A DNA stretch of 64,000 bases, taken from Lampris incognitus. Its lineage: Eukaryota > Chordata > Actinopteri > Lampriformes > Lampridae. The stretch spans positions 20,810,064 to 20,874,063 of the forward strand of contig NC_079224.1 of assembly GCF_029633865.1 (NCBI RefSeq). Direction: 5' to 3'. Each line of letters begins with the position of its first letter. The stretch's first letter is position 1. Below are positions 33,481-46,556 of this stretch, in pieces. The notes under the pieces are model-generated. The model searched no databases. It was not told where the DNA came from and saw only the letters and a program-made list of their open reading frames with translations. The position numbers and the translations under genes are program-made.

Positions 33481-35854
33481 GGATCCCACTTCAGGTCCTA
33501 CTATTTTTTTGGTTCCAGCTGGGAACCAACTTTTCGGATTCTGAGCCAATTTATTTCTGGGCGAAATGCTCCAAACGGTTGAAAATTAGGTGTGCGAACC
33601 AGAACGGAACCAGTTCCATGTTGGTGGAAAAGGGGTATCCTTGTACTTAAAAGAGAAACAGACTAGGTTCTACAAGTCTATAATAATATAGGTATTTCAG
33701 GATAGCCAGGATCAATGAAATTAAAACAATTTGTGCAGCAACTTTCAACACTAACCACATTCAACCATCAATCCATGACAAAGCGTGGTGTTAACATCTT
33801 ATATCATTTTCCCCAGGCGCTGCACAGCAGCTGCCCACTGCTCCTAGCTACACAGCTAGGATGGGTTAAATGCAGAGGAAGAATTTCCCCACGGGGATCA
33901 ATAAGTAGTCAAATAAAAAATATATACATATTGAAAAGAGTTCAGGTGCATTCTAAGCTTGATATGCAGTAGAGTTCATTTGTTACTTAGTGTAAAATTA
34001 TTTTACAAAAATGTGGTCCCTTAAGGGGATATTTGACCCTAGCAACAGATGACCTATTGTTATTTATAACACTGTTATAGAGAGGCATAGCCACGTAAAG
34101 CTATTGTAAGGTAACATTTCTAATCTTACTGGCCTCTAGCAACAGAACTCCTGCCAGTTAGTTTAATCCTTGTTGGAGATTGAGCAAAAAAGTGCAGAGA
34201 GCGAGTGAGTGAGCGAACAGGGAGGAGAAGATGAGAACAAGAGAGGAGAGGGGTCAGGGGTACGTAGGAGTCATTGTGCAGTGGCACATCATGTGAGAGT
34301 CACATTGTAAAAAGCCCTACTCGCTCATGGGAAAGTGGGCCTGCAGCAGAACAGTGAGGGGGGCAAGCTCCATTCGCTAGGCCTATAGAGGTATGTCTAA
34401 AAAGGCACTGGACTCCATGAGTCACAGACAAGGGGCATGGGACAGTGGCCAATTATAGCGCTCTTTATTCAAAGAGGACTGAATATGGTCCTACTTACTG
34501 AATTCACTCAGTCAAGCAATGATACTGAACTAGGGTACCTAAGACAAAATAAGATGTTTATTATTGTTTTTGTTTTTTCAGCAGATATTTTCTAGCATAC
34601 AGCTCCAGCTCATCACAGATAAAATTCATGACCCACCTCTTGAAGGTGTAGGTGGTGCCACATGGATGGTGAGTGCCTGTATTTCAGATTTCTCCACACA
34701 AGTTTTTGAGACACACATTGCTTATTGCCTACGTCAGTAGGGTCAGCATTTAAGGCAATTTGCTTCAGACATAACAGTTTTGCTTTGTGACTGCTGAAGG
34801 TTGTTGCTTGGACTGCTATTGGTGCTTTGGACTGCTATTCAAGGACGAAGTGTGACACCACTAGAAAAAGCAAGACTTGTCAGGCTCACCTGGTGCCATC
34901 TTGAACGAACAGTGGGGTGAAAACCCTGGTAATGACAAGTTTATAGCCAATGCTACAAAGTATAACGCCTTAGGTCAACTCATCTGTAACCTAATTAAGT
35001 TCCTTTGTCTTTTCACCTCAATACGTGACATATAGACGATAGTTATTTTAAATATCAAGTTCCTGGACCTGTAAGTTCATATAGAGTCGTGACCAAACTC
35101 AGATGGAAAGAAAATGAATAATAATGACATGCTTTAACAATCGTGCGTTTTTTTGCAGTTTAATGTTTTGTTTGTTTGTTTTTTTTTCTTCAGTAATACA
35201 ATTATTACCGTTGCAGTGCAGTTTGATCTGCCAAACACCACAACAGACTGATGGGTTATGACGTTGTAAATGTATGACTCCCTATTGCTGGTCAAGGTCA
35301 GTAACAGGGAGTATTTGTAATATCTGCCTGTGTTACCCATTGACAAGGTAACCAGCAGGGTGGGCGGGCTAGGAACTGAAATGACCATATAAACGTCAAA
35401 AAGCAGCAAGAAACCAACTGGTTTACTAAACGTGACCAGTGGCCGTTGCGATTATGGCGCCATCGTTCGCAGTATACAACGTGCAATCCGATTTACAGTT
35501 GTTACAGCCCCTACTTCAAACAGATGAAAGGACGAGTCCCTTTCAGCCATGCGACAGCTAGATTTTAATGGCGTTCACTAGCTTGACAGGACACGCTTCT
35601 GCAGCGTGAATCAAACAAGCGTTACACGAGTGAGCGTACTCCAGACTCAATAATGGAAACGCAGCCTGAATAAAATGTGTGCGGCAAACCCACTTGTCCT
35701 CAACGGAGGCACTTCCTAAGAAATGATAAGGGCTCAGATCCCTCCACCCAGCCGGTCATTCAGTTGTGTTTCGCTCCATTTAACGACTCAACAACTAGTG
35801 CCATTCTAAGCATTGCGACTTCAATCTTTATAATCGTGCGGCACAAATAAAAAT
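33481..35854. other. Distal part of TFRC intron 1, nothing coding
   Basis: No exon or complete repeat recognised. 33,870-33,925 (GAATTTCCCCACGGGGATCA) is an L2-type tail phrase. The remainder is unrecognised. Confidence 0.4.
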
Positions 35855-35860
35855 ACTCAC

Positions 35861-35960
35861 CTTCTCTTCTGTCAGCCCAACGCGTCCAACGTCTTCTGTC
35901 GAATTGCCCGACACGAGGTTTCTCTACCTTCCACCCGAAGCCGGCGTCAATGCGACCTTG
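35861..35960 (-). other. tfrc: Probable noncoding exon 1 of TFRC
   Basis: On the minus strand a GC-rich segment ends in AGAAG followed by a consensus GTGAGT donor (35855-35860). No other minus-strand gene lies between here and the ATG exon at 12,947-12,996, whose 5' border is an acceptor (AG at 12,997-12,998). The TFRC transcript therefore needs an upstream noncoding exon, and this is the only promoter-like candidate seen. The 5' end is approximate. The join is inferred; the implied intron is about 22.9 kb. Confidence 0.55.
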
Positions 35961-36060
35961 ACTAGGCTTCTATATCGGATTGGACATACGGAAGGTGACG
36001 TCAGGAACGCCATTTTACGTCACGTACGCGCCGCTCCGCCGCGTTTAGATCCTGCGCGGT
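35961..36060 (-). promoter_or_regulatory. CRE/CCAAT/HRE-containing promoter, probably TFRC
   Basis: CpG-rich, unlike the AT-rich surroundings. A perfect palindromic CRE (TGACGTCA) is at 35996-36003. On the minus strand there is a CCAAT box at 35979-35983, a second CRE-like TGACGTA at 36017-36023, and a TACGTG hypoxia-element core at 36021-36026. There is no good TATA box. Mammalian TFRC promoters are known to use CRE/AP-1-like, GC-rich and HIF sites, so the layout fits. Assignment to TFRC rests on orientation and the adjacent splice donor. Confidence 0.5.
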
Positions 36061-37590
36061 GAGGAGGCCAGCCTTTTTTTTTTCCTGGTTTCTTTATTGC
36101 GCGCATGTTCATAGACGGTCAACACACGATACGAGGCGACAATCCTCATAAATGACCGAGCCGAGAGATCATGTTTGCGCGATACGGCGTGGGATTAAAT
36201 AATGTTGAAATACACACACCCCACTATTTAGACCAGCGCACGACTGTGGTCGCTCACTCAAAGGACGCAAATTTTGTTTTTCAGCAATCCGTCTTTGTAA
36301 CAAGATATCCAACAATAGACTGCTTCCTTAAATGACCCATATCTTTTAATAGACCAGTGCGTGGTGTGAAATCTAGACCGCCACATTTTGGCCCCTGTAA
36401 AGATTTCAGGGGTGTTATTCTGTTTATCTTATTTACTTGCCTGTTTGTTTATTTGGAGACGGCTGGTCAGAGGATGGTTTTCACCCAAAAGAAAATAGCC
36501 TTTTTTTTCCTTCTTCTTTTTTCTTTCTTTTTTTTAATTTATTGAAGAACATGCAAAACGTATTCCCAAGCAAACTGTCTTGGCAACATTTGGGGTGAAA
36601 AATGTCCGTCCAAAACCATGGAGGTTATACGCAGATGAGAAGGAAAATCTGAAATCGGGGAAGGGAACAGCGATTCATTCTCTCTTTGCACGAGTTTTGC
36701 TACAGCTGTGAAAATATAAGCCTTCGGTTCTTGACCAGATTTCCTTTTCTTTTCTTTCTTTCTTTCTTTTTTTTTGGGGTGGGGGTGGGGGGTGTCAAGG
36801 GTTTGCTGACTGAGTCACATTCACACGGATTTTCTTCCAACAGACATAAGCTGACTCCTTCCCCCCCACCCCCTCTGCTTCATTATTTTCCATTATTTTA
36901 ACCTTTATACATCTTCTCACACAGAATAAAGTAAAGTGGTATACGTTTAACTTACAAAGCTACACTTATTAGTAACATGGCAACATCAATACCGTTCAAA
37001 GGGGGGAGAATTCAGCACTGTGATTTGGCATGGGCAGTGAAAGAGTGAAGCCGGAGCCAACACCTATAGATTATTTGTTATAAATATTCCTCACTATTTT
37101 CTCTCTATTTCTCTTTTCTCTACACTCGGTAGCAAAATAAAGCCTCCCAGTACCCCTGGACTTGGAGAGGAGTTCAGTGTGTATTACCGAATGATAACTA
37201 AGCACTTCTATCACACCATGTCATGTTTACTCCAGACCAGATTGAGAAATCCACTGCCTTTGTGATTGGGCATTTGTGGTGGGCAGGAACAAAGCCATAG
37301 ACAGTGTTGGTAAATTATTAGTGAATATTTTTACACAGACTGTTTATATAAAGTTTGAGAACCCCTTTTTTTTAACAACACTTTGTTTCGAGTAGTGAAG
37401 AAATAAGGTCACCAGCAGGTTTAGTAATATCACAACAACTCTTTTGGATGCCCAGTTCTTTACTCCATAGATCCTTTGCTGTCAGTTGTTGCCACTTTGA
37501 GATTTGAAACTTGGACATAACAATGAGTGAATAACTCTGCATATTATCACTGTAACCCTTACTGCCAAACACCCAAATCACACCACACTT
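36061..37590. other. Intergenic, nothing recognised
   Basis: AT-rich sequence with pyrimidine-rich runs near 36,500-36,540 and 36,740-36,780. No gene or repeat family identified. Confidence 0.4.
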
Positions 37591-37592
37591 TA

Positions 37593-37916
37593 TTTTGTCA
37601 TTGTATTCTTACAATGAATTGTATTCTTACAATGAATTTGTTCTCTGCATTTAACCCAACCGATTGTATAGGAGCTGTGGGCGTCTGCAGCACCCAGGAA
37701 CCACTCCAGTTCTTATTTCCATTGCCTTGCTCAGGGGCACAGGCAGGAGTATTAACCCTAACATGCATGTCTTTTTGATGGTGGGAGGAAACCGGAGCAG
37801 CCAGACATGGGGAGAACATGCAAACTCCACACAGAAAGGACCTGGGATGGCTCGGTGTTCGAACCCAGGACCTTCTTGCTGTGAGGCACCAGTGCTAACC
37901 ACTGGGCCACTTTGTA
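37593..37916 (-). repeat. Diverged composite repeat with SINE-A-like part
   Basis: The left part (TGTATTCTTACAATGAATTT) is shared with 16.42 kb. The right part (CATGCAAACTCCACACAGAA, GTTCGAACCCAGGACCTTC) is a minus-oriented, diverged relative of the tRNA-like half of SINE family A. Confidence 0.65.
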
Positions 37917-37952
37917 AATAAAGAATCACATTTTGTTTTTTATGTATAGCCT

Positions 37953-38377
37953 TGGCGGCACGGTGGCACAGTGATTAGCACGGTCACCGCAAAGTAAGAA
38001 GATCCTGGGTTCGAGCCCTAGGGTAGTCCACCCTTGTGTGGAGTTTGCATGTTTTCCCCATGTCTGCATGGGTTTCCTCTGGGTGCTCCGGTTTCCTCCC
38101 ACAGTCCAAAGACATGTAGGTCAGGTGAATCGGCCGTACTAAATTGTCCCTAGGTGTGTGTGTGTCGGCCTTGTGTAATGGCCTGGGGCCTGTCCAGGGT
38201 ATCTCCCCGCCTGCCGCCCAATGTGTGTGTGTGTGTGTGTGTGTGTGTTTGGGCCCTGTGTGATGGCCTGGCGGCCTGTCCAGGGTGTCTCCCTGCCTGC
38301 CGCCCAGTGACTGCTGGGATATGCTCCAGCATCCCTGAGAGCAGGGTAAGCATTTTGGATAATGGATGGATGGATGG
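37953..38377 (+). repeat. SINE family A, full copy with target duplication
   Basis: Starts TGGCGGCACGGTGGCACAGT and has an internal (GT)n near 38,222-38,247. It ends in GGATGGATGG. Flanked by 11-bp ATGTATAGCCT at 37942-37952 and 38378-38388. Confidence 0.9.
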
Positions 38378-38388
38378 ATGTATAGCCT

Positions 38389-39694
38389 ACATTGTCCCGA
38401 CAGTCAAACACCATCGAGTCAACTTAGTTTTAGAATGGCGTGTTCAGTACCATGGCCTAACTTGGTTGATGCTGGTTCCAATGCACAAAGTTCAGCGGCT
38501 AACCGTTGTTGTAGTTGCATGGCTTCTCAGGTCAAGAATGTAAAATTCCCATAGAGACTGTTGGCAGAGTAGAATTATCCTCTTTTTTATTTCTCCCTGT
38601 GTAATAATTAATTGTCATTCCAAAGGCTAGTGTTAGAAGTGTCAAGGAACACGCTATATAGCACCCTTGTTTCAGTGATTTAGTTAAATGTTCAACTGGG
38701 ACAAAGGTGCTTAAATAGAAATGGAGCGGCCTGGCAGATTTCCACAGCAGGCTACCTGTGGCTTCCCGTCATGGTGCTGTAACAACATACCTACTGTTCA
38801 AAACCAACATGGGAAAGGATTTTCTGAGGAAGCAGACTGCAGCTGCTCGTGATTTTCCATGTGTTCAAAATGGCCAGTAACGGAGAGCAACAAATCATTA
38901 AACTAACAGGTTAGAAGGCAAGGACGAGTTAGACTGACCATAGAAATGTGCCAACCATCATCATCTCAAAGAGAAAAAAAGAAAAAAGAAAACCAATTAA
39001 AATCTCACATCCTTTTCTTACAGGTGAGGGGTACACATTATCCCCCTGTCCAGGATGTCAATGGGTTGACTGTAAACCAGAGCCATAGAGCCAAAACATG
39101 TGCATCATCAAAGGCATGATGATTTGTCTTGTGTATTCATCTTCATAGGGTGTTTACCTTTCTTTTCCTCTACCCTTCATAGGGTTTCCAGCTGTCTCAC
39201 CTCAAGCTAACCACACAGCGCTCAACGAAACTCGCGGTCTCTGCTGGGCTTGATATTGTGAGACAGGGATAACTCCTGTTTCCCATCACGAGGCTTAATC
39301 TCACTAAAGTACCCTTTTTCATATCACCAAAAAGAGTTAACATCAAACGTGTTTATTTGGACTTTGCAGGATGGAAACTAAGCAGCGACGATTCTTTGAG
39401 AAAAGCAAATAATTGCAGTTTAACAGCAGCCACAGATGAGGAGAAAAACCATCCAAATTTAAAATTGTTGTATTTGTAGTGTGGGATCAGAATAAAAAAC
39501 AGATGGTATAATCAATTTTGCTTTACAGTAATCAATAGTGATCCCTTTAGTGATATCTTGTTCAAGGAACCTATCCACTTACATCCCAATAACAAGTTTC
39601 CCAAATCACAGGAGGAATCGAGATTTGTTTTCTTTCACCTTCTTCCTCTGGTGGTGTTTAGGTTTCCTGTAATGTACAAATGACAATATATGGC
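38389..39694. other. Intergenic, nothing recognised
   Basis: No gene, long ORF or known repeat seen. Confidence 0.4.
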
Positions 39695-40060
39695 TTTACA
39701 ACATTCAGGCAGTTTATTTTGACACTGTGTTTTGTCATGTGTTTTCTACAGATCTCAGTGCTGGATGTAGAAGAAGCAGTCCAAACCTCTTTCAATGTTG
39801 TATTCTGTAAATTGTGTGCACACAACATCCATTGCACGTTGTCCATCTTGGGAGAGAGATCCCTCCTCTGTTGCTCTCTCTGAGGTTTCTTCCTATATTT
39901 TCTCCCTGTTAAAGGTTTTTTTTTAAGGGTGCTGTTCCTTATCCAATGTGAGGGTCTAAGCACAGGATGTGGTGTTGCTGTAAAGCCGCCTGAGGCAAAT
40001 TTATAATTTGTGATATTGGGCTATACAAATAAAATTGACTTCACTTGACTTGACTTGACA
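39695..40060 (+). repeat. LINE-like 3' end
   Basis: Phrases GAGAGATCCCTCCTCTGTTG, TTTCTCCCTGTTAAAGG and AAGCCGCCTGAGGCAAATTT, ending GGGCTATACAAATAAAATTG followed by (ACTTG)n, recur in fish genomes as a retroposon 3' end. The clade was not determined. Confidence 0.6.
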
Positions 40061-40219
40061 TGACATCTGCAAGCAAACCCTGTAGAGGTACACTGAAACA
40101 CACAGGGAGGAAATGGTTAAAAGGAAAATTCATAGGTTGATGTGTTTTAAGAGAAAGTTATGTGAGAGAATTATCTTACCATGAATTACCATTGACAGCC
40201 ATGATTCAAAAAGTGAGAC

Positions 40220-42380
40220 TTCAATTCAATTTGATGATTTTATTCTTCACATTTTACGTTTACTCATTTTACAGACACTTTTATCCAAAGTGACTTAGAA
40301 GAGAGTCAGCAGAGAGCAGACAAATTTGAGTTTTACCAACAGGCATCATAGAGTATTAAATAATCACCATATAATCACCAAGAGTATATACATCAAGTGT
40401 GTTTAGTTTAAATGTACCTTGGATCAATAATCAAGAGGCCGTAAATAGGAAAATAAGAATACAAAGTATGTTTACATTGCTTCATATCAGTACATCATCA
40501 CCACAAGAGGAGGAAATCTCACATGCAGGTAGGAGAAGGCACAATTCCAGACACTGATAATGCTGTGTAAGTAAGTAAAGGTACAATAGTGGTAACCAAC
40601 AACAATGATAGTATTAGGTGATTCATATTAGCTGGAAAGTGCCACTACTCAGTCAAAGAATCTTGCTTAGAGACCATTTAAGGATTAACGAAGGATTACA
40701 CGAAAGGTCTATCTTCTCTAAAGAAGCTCTGATGGAAGCAGGGAGATTGATTCACCATTTTGGGGGTAAGTGAGAAAAACGTCTGTACCTGGAGCTTGTT
40801 GCGTTAGTAGGGAGTACAGATAGAAGCCTACCAGAGGGAGAATGAAGAGGTTGAGCAGGAGTGTATATTTTAAAATGGGTTTGCAGATAAGTCGCTGTAG
40901 TTCCTTGAACTGCCTGGAATGCCAAAAGTAATTGGAACTTTATGCAGGAAGTTAAAAGGAGCTAGTGTAAGGACAAAAAGAGAGCTATGACATGATAGAA
41001 TCAAGACAGGTAGAAAATCAAGCATGCAGTGTGGTTCTGGATTCTTTGCGTGTCCAGATTGTATGGGCTGGAAGATCTGAGAAGTGCATCACAGTAGTAT
41101 AATCGACCAATAACTTGAGCCTGGATCAGGAACTTGGTAGCATATTCTGATACGTGTATTTTTTTATGTTATACAAAGCAAAGCAGCAGAAACGGAAACA
41201 GAAACAGGACACAGCCATAAAATGGTCAGAGAATTAATGTTTGTTATCATGTCACCCTGAAGTTATTTGCAGAACCAGAGGACATGATTATCTGACCCTC
41301 CATGTAGAAGTACCAAGACAGATTGATATGTCTTTGAGGATGGTGGAATTGGCAAGGATGACCAGTAGCTCTGTTTTGGACAAACTGAGCTATGGAGCAA
41401 AAGCAGGAGCAACCCTTGTCAACACCTCAGTCTCCTCTGGTGGAAAGGAAAGGTGGCGTCAAGTGAAAGTGACATGGGAATGGTAGGAGAAACCATGAGG
41501 TAGTATAGTATATAATGTAAAAAGGAGTGGGCCAAGCACTGAGCCTTGGAGCACACCTGTTGAAAGCTGTCTAGGGTAGGGTCAACAATAAAATCGGGTG
41601 ATTCACTATGACAGATAGGTCCAGTAGGATGACTACTGAAGACATGCCAGCAGGTTTGGCTTTGAAGAGTGCCTCAGTAACCGCAAGAAGAGCTGTTTCA
41701 GTGGACTGACCACTTTTGAAACCAGACTGATGAGGATAAAATAGATTTTTCTGAGAGCAAAAGGGGGTCAGTTGATTGCATGTACTTGAAGCACTACATA
41801 TAATTATGAAGTTAGTAAGTAAGTAGTTAGGTAAGTAAAGTTTTATTTATAAAGCACTTTTAAAAACACATTTACAAAGTGCTTTACACTCAGGCAGAAA
41901 AATACAAGTAAATACATAAAATAAATAGACCAAGCTAAAAACAAATCAGAACAGAAGGCAGGGATTGGGATCTATAAAAACGCTTGCCTAAAAAGATGGG
42001 TTTTTAGAAGCCACTTAAAACAGTCCAAAGATTCAGCAAATCTAATGGATTGGGTACAGCAGGACACCAATCCCTTAGATTCAGCAACTCTAATGGATTG
42101 GTGTCCGTTAAACTGCAACCATCAGGTCGTCAGTGACTAAACTGGCATCCCCACTTCAATCATTGGGTTGTTGTGAGGAGGTTTTGTGGACACCCAGCAG
42201 GACTAAAAACAAAAACCTGTCAAAGGGCGGAGGACTTCCTCTGTGAATCAACGGCCATCCATACCTGGAGAGGAGATAGGGACCACCAGGTACTCCCCCT
42301 ACTGAAACAGAATGATGACTCAGCCTGTTGAGGCATCAGCTGTGCTCCTACGACCTCCATAGGTTACGCAACTGATGATG
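40220..42380. repeat. Degenerate interspersed repeat, family unknown
   Basis: Fish repeat-like phrases such as CAGACACTTTTATCCAAAGT (40.27 kb) and ACTGAGCCTTGGAGCACACC (41.54 kb) suggest antisense remnants of a non-LTR element. No convincing protein match was read. At 41,840-41,890 is AAAGCACTTTTAAAAACACA, another common fish tail phrase. Confidence 0.35.
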
Positions 42381-42385
42381 ATGAG

Positions 42386-42465
42386 TAATCTATTCATTCA
42401 TTCATTCATTCATTCATTCATTCATTCATTCATACATACATACATTCATTCATTCGTTCATTCAT
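42386..42465. repeat. (ATTC)n simple repeat, 3' tail of adjoining LINE
   Basis: A run of ATTC units, with some ATAC, directly at the 3' terminus of the minus-strand LINE fragment, so it is probably the LINE's tail. Confidence 0.85.
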
Positions 42466-43400
42466 CAGCTGCTTCTCCGGGGTCAGGTTGCGGTGGCAGC
42501 AAGCTAAGTAGGGCACTCCAAACGTCCCTCTCCCCAGCAATGCCCTCCAGCTCCTCCTGGGGGATCCCAAGGCGTTCCCAAGACAGATTGGACATGAAGT
42601 CCCTCCAGCGAGTTCTGGGTCTACCCCGGGGTCTCCTCCCAGTTGGCCGTGCCTGGTAAACCTCCAGAGGAAGGCACCCGGGAGGCATCCTAATCAGATT
42701 CCCAAACCACCTCAACTTGCTCCTTTTGACGCGAAGGAGCAGCAGCTCTACTCCAAGCTTCCTCCGGATGGCCGAGCTCCCCACCCTGTCTCTAAGGCTG
42801 AGACCAGACAACCTACGAAGGAAACTCATTTTAGCCACTTGTATCTGCGATCTCACCCTTTCGGTCACTGCCACTACCACTACCACTACCCTTTCGCTCA
42901 TGACCATAGGTGAGGGTTGGAACGAAGATTGACTGGTAAATTGAGAGCTTTGCCTTCCAGCTCAGCTCCTTCTTCACCACAACGGTCCAGTACAACGTCC
43001 ACATTACTGCTGATGCTGCATCAATCCGCCTGTCAATCTGCCACTCCATCCTACCCTCACTTGTGAACATAACCCTGAGGTACTTGAACTCCTTCACTTG
43101 AGGCAACAACTCATCCTCAACCTGGAGGGAGCAATCCACCATTTTCCAGTACAGAACCATGGCCTCAGACTTGGAGGCGCTGACTCTCATCCTGGCCATT
43201 TCACACTCAGTTGCAAACCGCCCCAGTGCACGCTGGAGGTCGCGTTCTGATTAAGCTAACAACACCACATCATCTGTGAAGAGCAGAGATGCAATTCTGA
43301 GGTTCCCAAAATGGACACACTCCTCACCTTGGCTGCGCCTTGAGATCCTGTCCATGAATATCACAAACAGAATCGGAGACAAGGGACAACCTTCGCGGAG
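42466..43400 (-). mobile_element. 5'-truncated LINE, RT C-terminal region
   Basis: The minus strand encodes SASKSEAMVLYWK, EFKYLRVMFTSEGRMEWQID and RRIDAASAVMW (43,199-42,950). After a gap it reads RSKLRWFGNLIRMPPGCLPL, TGRRPRGRPRTRWRDF and SWERLGIP (42,907-42,458). These are the thumb and C-terminal parts of a fish non-LTR reverse transcriptase. Frame-broken and inactive. Confidence 0.85.
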
Positions 43401-43890
43401 TAGTAATCTAGATGGGAAAAAAGGAAAGTGTGAATCAATATTTCGATGTCCTTAAAAGACAATATTTCTGATTTTTGCGATATTTCTTAGCTGAAGAAAA
43501 CAGGATGGGAACAACTTGGTAACATGGTGATCAAAAGACATTCTGGTCAAAGATGATACAAGATTTTTAGCAGAAGGTCTGATGTTTGAATGAACTGAAC
43601 AACTGCAGTGGCAAAGTTCTCCGGACTAATTAAGAGAACTTCAGTTCGTTTCAGAGTGTAGATGGAAGAAATTAAGACACATCCGGTCTTTGGTGGCAGC
43701 TAAGCAATCATGGATTGTATTAATAACTGGGACAGCCCTGGGAGTATATGGAGCCAAAAAAATCAAGGGGAGATGTACACAAATCATTAAACCAACTAAC
43801 TTGGTCATTAATGCTGCCAAAGTGAGGAGGGCAGCTGGCCAGACTGGAAAAGTAACTAGAAAACATGGCTGCTGACTGCTTATTAAAGAT

Positions 43891-44245
43891 ATATCCATCC
43901 ATTATCCAAGCTGCTTATCCTAATTAGGATTGTGGGATGCTGGCGTTTATCCCATCAATCATTGGGCGGCAGGTGGGGAAACACCCGGGACAGGCCGCCA
44001 GTCCATCACAGGGCTGACACATTCACACCTAGGGACAATTTAGCATGGCTGATTCACCTGACCTGCATGTCTTTGGACTGTGGGAGGAAACTGGAGCACC
44101 CGGAGGAAACCCACGCAGACACAGGCAGAGCATGCAAACATCACACAGAGGACGACCCCTCATCAAGGTTGGACAACCCCAGGGTTCGAACCGAGGACCT
44201 TCTTGTTGTAAGGAGATTGCGCTAACCACTGCGCCACCGCACCAT
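43891..44245 (-). repeat. SINE family A with 13-bp target duplication
   Basis: Full minus-oriented copy. Flanked by identical GCTTATTAAAGAT at 43878-43890 and 44246-44258, proving LINE-type retroposition of this family. The head has an A-box-like TGGCGCAGTGG and a B-box GGTTCGAACC. Confidence 0.93.
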
Positions 44246-44258
44246 GCTTATTAAAGAT

Positions 44259-46556
44259 GCGAGAGTAAATTATACATTTCTGAGGTATTGTAGTAAAGAA
44301 GCATCAAAGGTAATACATTTATGGTCAGAGACAAAATCAATCTTATTTAGGGAATTAAGAGACATGTTCAGGGTGAAAACTAAGTCTAGACACAAACAAC
44401 ATCATTTCTTCCTGTTCAGAGTGGTCCAGAGGAATTCTCCCACATGGAATATGAGCAATAACCATATTGGCTCAACTCATATTGATTGCTGGTTTAAGCT
44501 TGCCCTGGCAAACTGAGTCTCAGTACAATATTCTCCTGCAGGTCTGAATCACATGTGGTCTTTGGCCTTGAAAGATTTTCTTCCACAGGAAACTAACATC
44601 TATGATTCTGTTACTGCTGACACAGGCAGACTGAGTCAACCGCACTGCACACCGGCATGGGTAACAAAATCCTAGCAGAGCCAGAATCAGCTGGCCCAAG
44701 TCACACTGCAGGTTACAGCTGCTCTTAGACAAATGGAAAATGTCATTTTTAGACTCAGAACGACATAGCAAATTTATTTAGCGTGAAACCATACTGGATA
44801 TTAATACATTATAAAAGCACACTATAATAATGGTTGCTTGAAATTCACTGAATAAACTTGTAAAATAGCAAGCAGATGCGATAAGGTGTTTAAAGTTGCA
44901 TGTCACAAGTCAAAAAGCAAACTAATAGATGTTGCTTTAAAACTAATAAACTACTGCTACTATGAAGTAATTTTTTTTTTACCATGATTTTCTCAATATT
45001 TGGGGAAAAGTTGCACAGTGACTGGCTTTAATAGAAGCAGCTTAGCTGGAAGGGAGACAATCGTTTCTATTTAATTTACAGAAACTCTTTGTCCCTCTCT
45101 ATTACATATACAACAACTTCTGTCCTGCCTTTTTTTTTTTGCCTGAATAAAACTGGTTCGTAAAGCTTCTTCTAGCCCAACTGTAACTGTGAGGCATCTC
45201 CTTGTGAGAAAAGATATCGTTATCGCCGTTACACCCATAAGCTCTTGGAGAAGCCCAATCAGCACTACACTTACCACCAACTTAAAATAAGCCTTCGTGA
45301 AAGACGGAGAGAGATGTGATGTGATACAATTACAACAGCATAAAGTGGCGTTCCCAGCAGGCCATAACCAAACCTTCCCCTAATAGATTTGACTAAATAT
45401 TTCCTCCCTCTCTGATAAAGATGTTTTAATTGGCGAAATCAATAACCAGCATGCAAGTGTATGTCCATGGCCCATGAGCAGAAACAACTGCTTTTAGTAA
45501 CCCGAGGGAAGTTCTTGAACTGACGGCGAAGCGGGTAAATGATAAGATGCACTGACTTATAATGGCCAATAAAAGGCAAGGGCAAATAAATGTACTGCAT
45601 TCATACTGGAAACTAAGGTGTGGATAAAGAGGGCAAAGAAAATAAGCTAAAGTGAGACATGAATGCCTGTTTTCATGTCTCCCATACCCCCCCCCCAGAA
45701 ATGAATCTCCATTTCCAACTTATCCAACACTGAAAACCTTCACTGAAAACCAAGTTGCGTGCAGAAACGACGTGCGATGATGCAACTCTCCCCCTGGATG
45801 AAGGCAGCTGGGGGCCCAGGCTGGGCTGAGCATCTTCTGCCCACTGTGGAGCAATGATATGTTATCAGGCTAAAAGCAGCACCATGCTTATGTTAAGGGC
45901 TTGGCTCAAAGATGGCGCTAACCTTTTGAGTTGCATAATACCCCAGGGTGACTTTGGAAAGAGAAAGGTCTTCATTCAGTAATTTTAGTTTCACCTAGAG
46001 TTAAAATTTTCCCTCATCTGTGTCTCCCCTCCTCTGATCCACTGTGCTTTCCCACTAAATAAAAAGCAACAAAATCCATGAAACTCCCACCATCCTTAAA
46101 TAGATCTGGTTACTCTGATGTGCTGCTTTGGTGTTAGCGCTGACAGTTCCTGTCAAGGGACACGAAGTGACTGTAGTTGTCTAGCTTCATCCAAAACGTT
46201 AGAAGAATGCCTTTCAGACCCAACATAATTTGATTTTGTTGCAGAGTGCCTTTCTTTCCTTCATTCTGCGCTACAGAAATGAATGAATGATAATGAAACA
46301 GGTGCATTTTGATTTATTTAACAAACATAAAGATGTAGCATATATTTACATGAAGCATTATTAAGCCCAGTGCGGCGGTGTGTTTAGCATTTGTCATTTT
46401 AGTATTTGAAGAAATTCTAACCAATTCTTGCACTGTAGACCAGGTCACTGTTTTACAGCCCAAGCAGTAGCAACTGGGAACAGTAACAGCGCCCTCAAGT
46501 GGTTGATACAGAAAACAGTGTGTTGATGTGCCAATACAACCACTACACTAGTTTGA
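44259..46556. other. Intergenic, nothing recognised
   Basis: No gene or clear repeat seen. Confidence 0.4.

Noticed and set aside
42375-42659. Plus-strand ORF beginning with FIHS repeats
   Set aside because: It is a translation of the (ATTC)n tail and the antisense of a LINE C-terminus.
43891-44245. Possible tRNA gene from the A/B-box-like head
   Set aside because: No credible cloverleaf; the head belongs to a SINE with target duplications and several sister copies.
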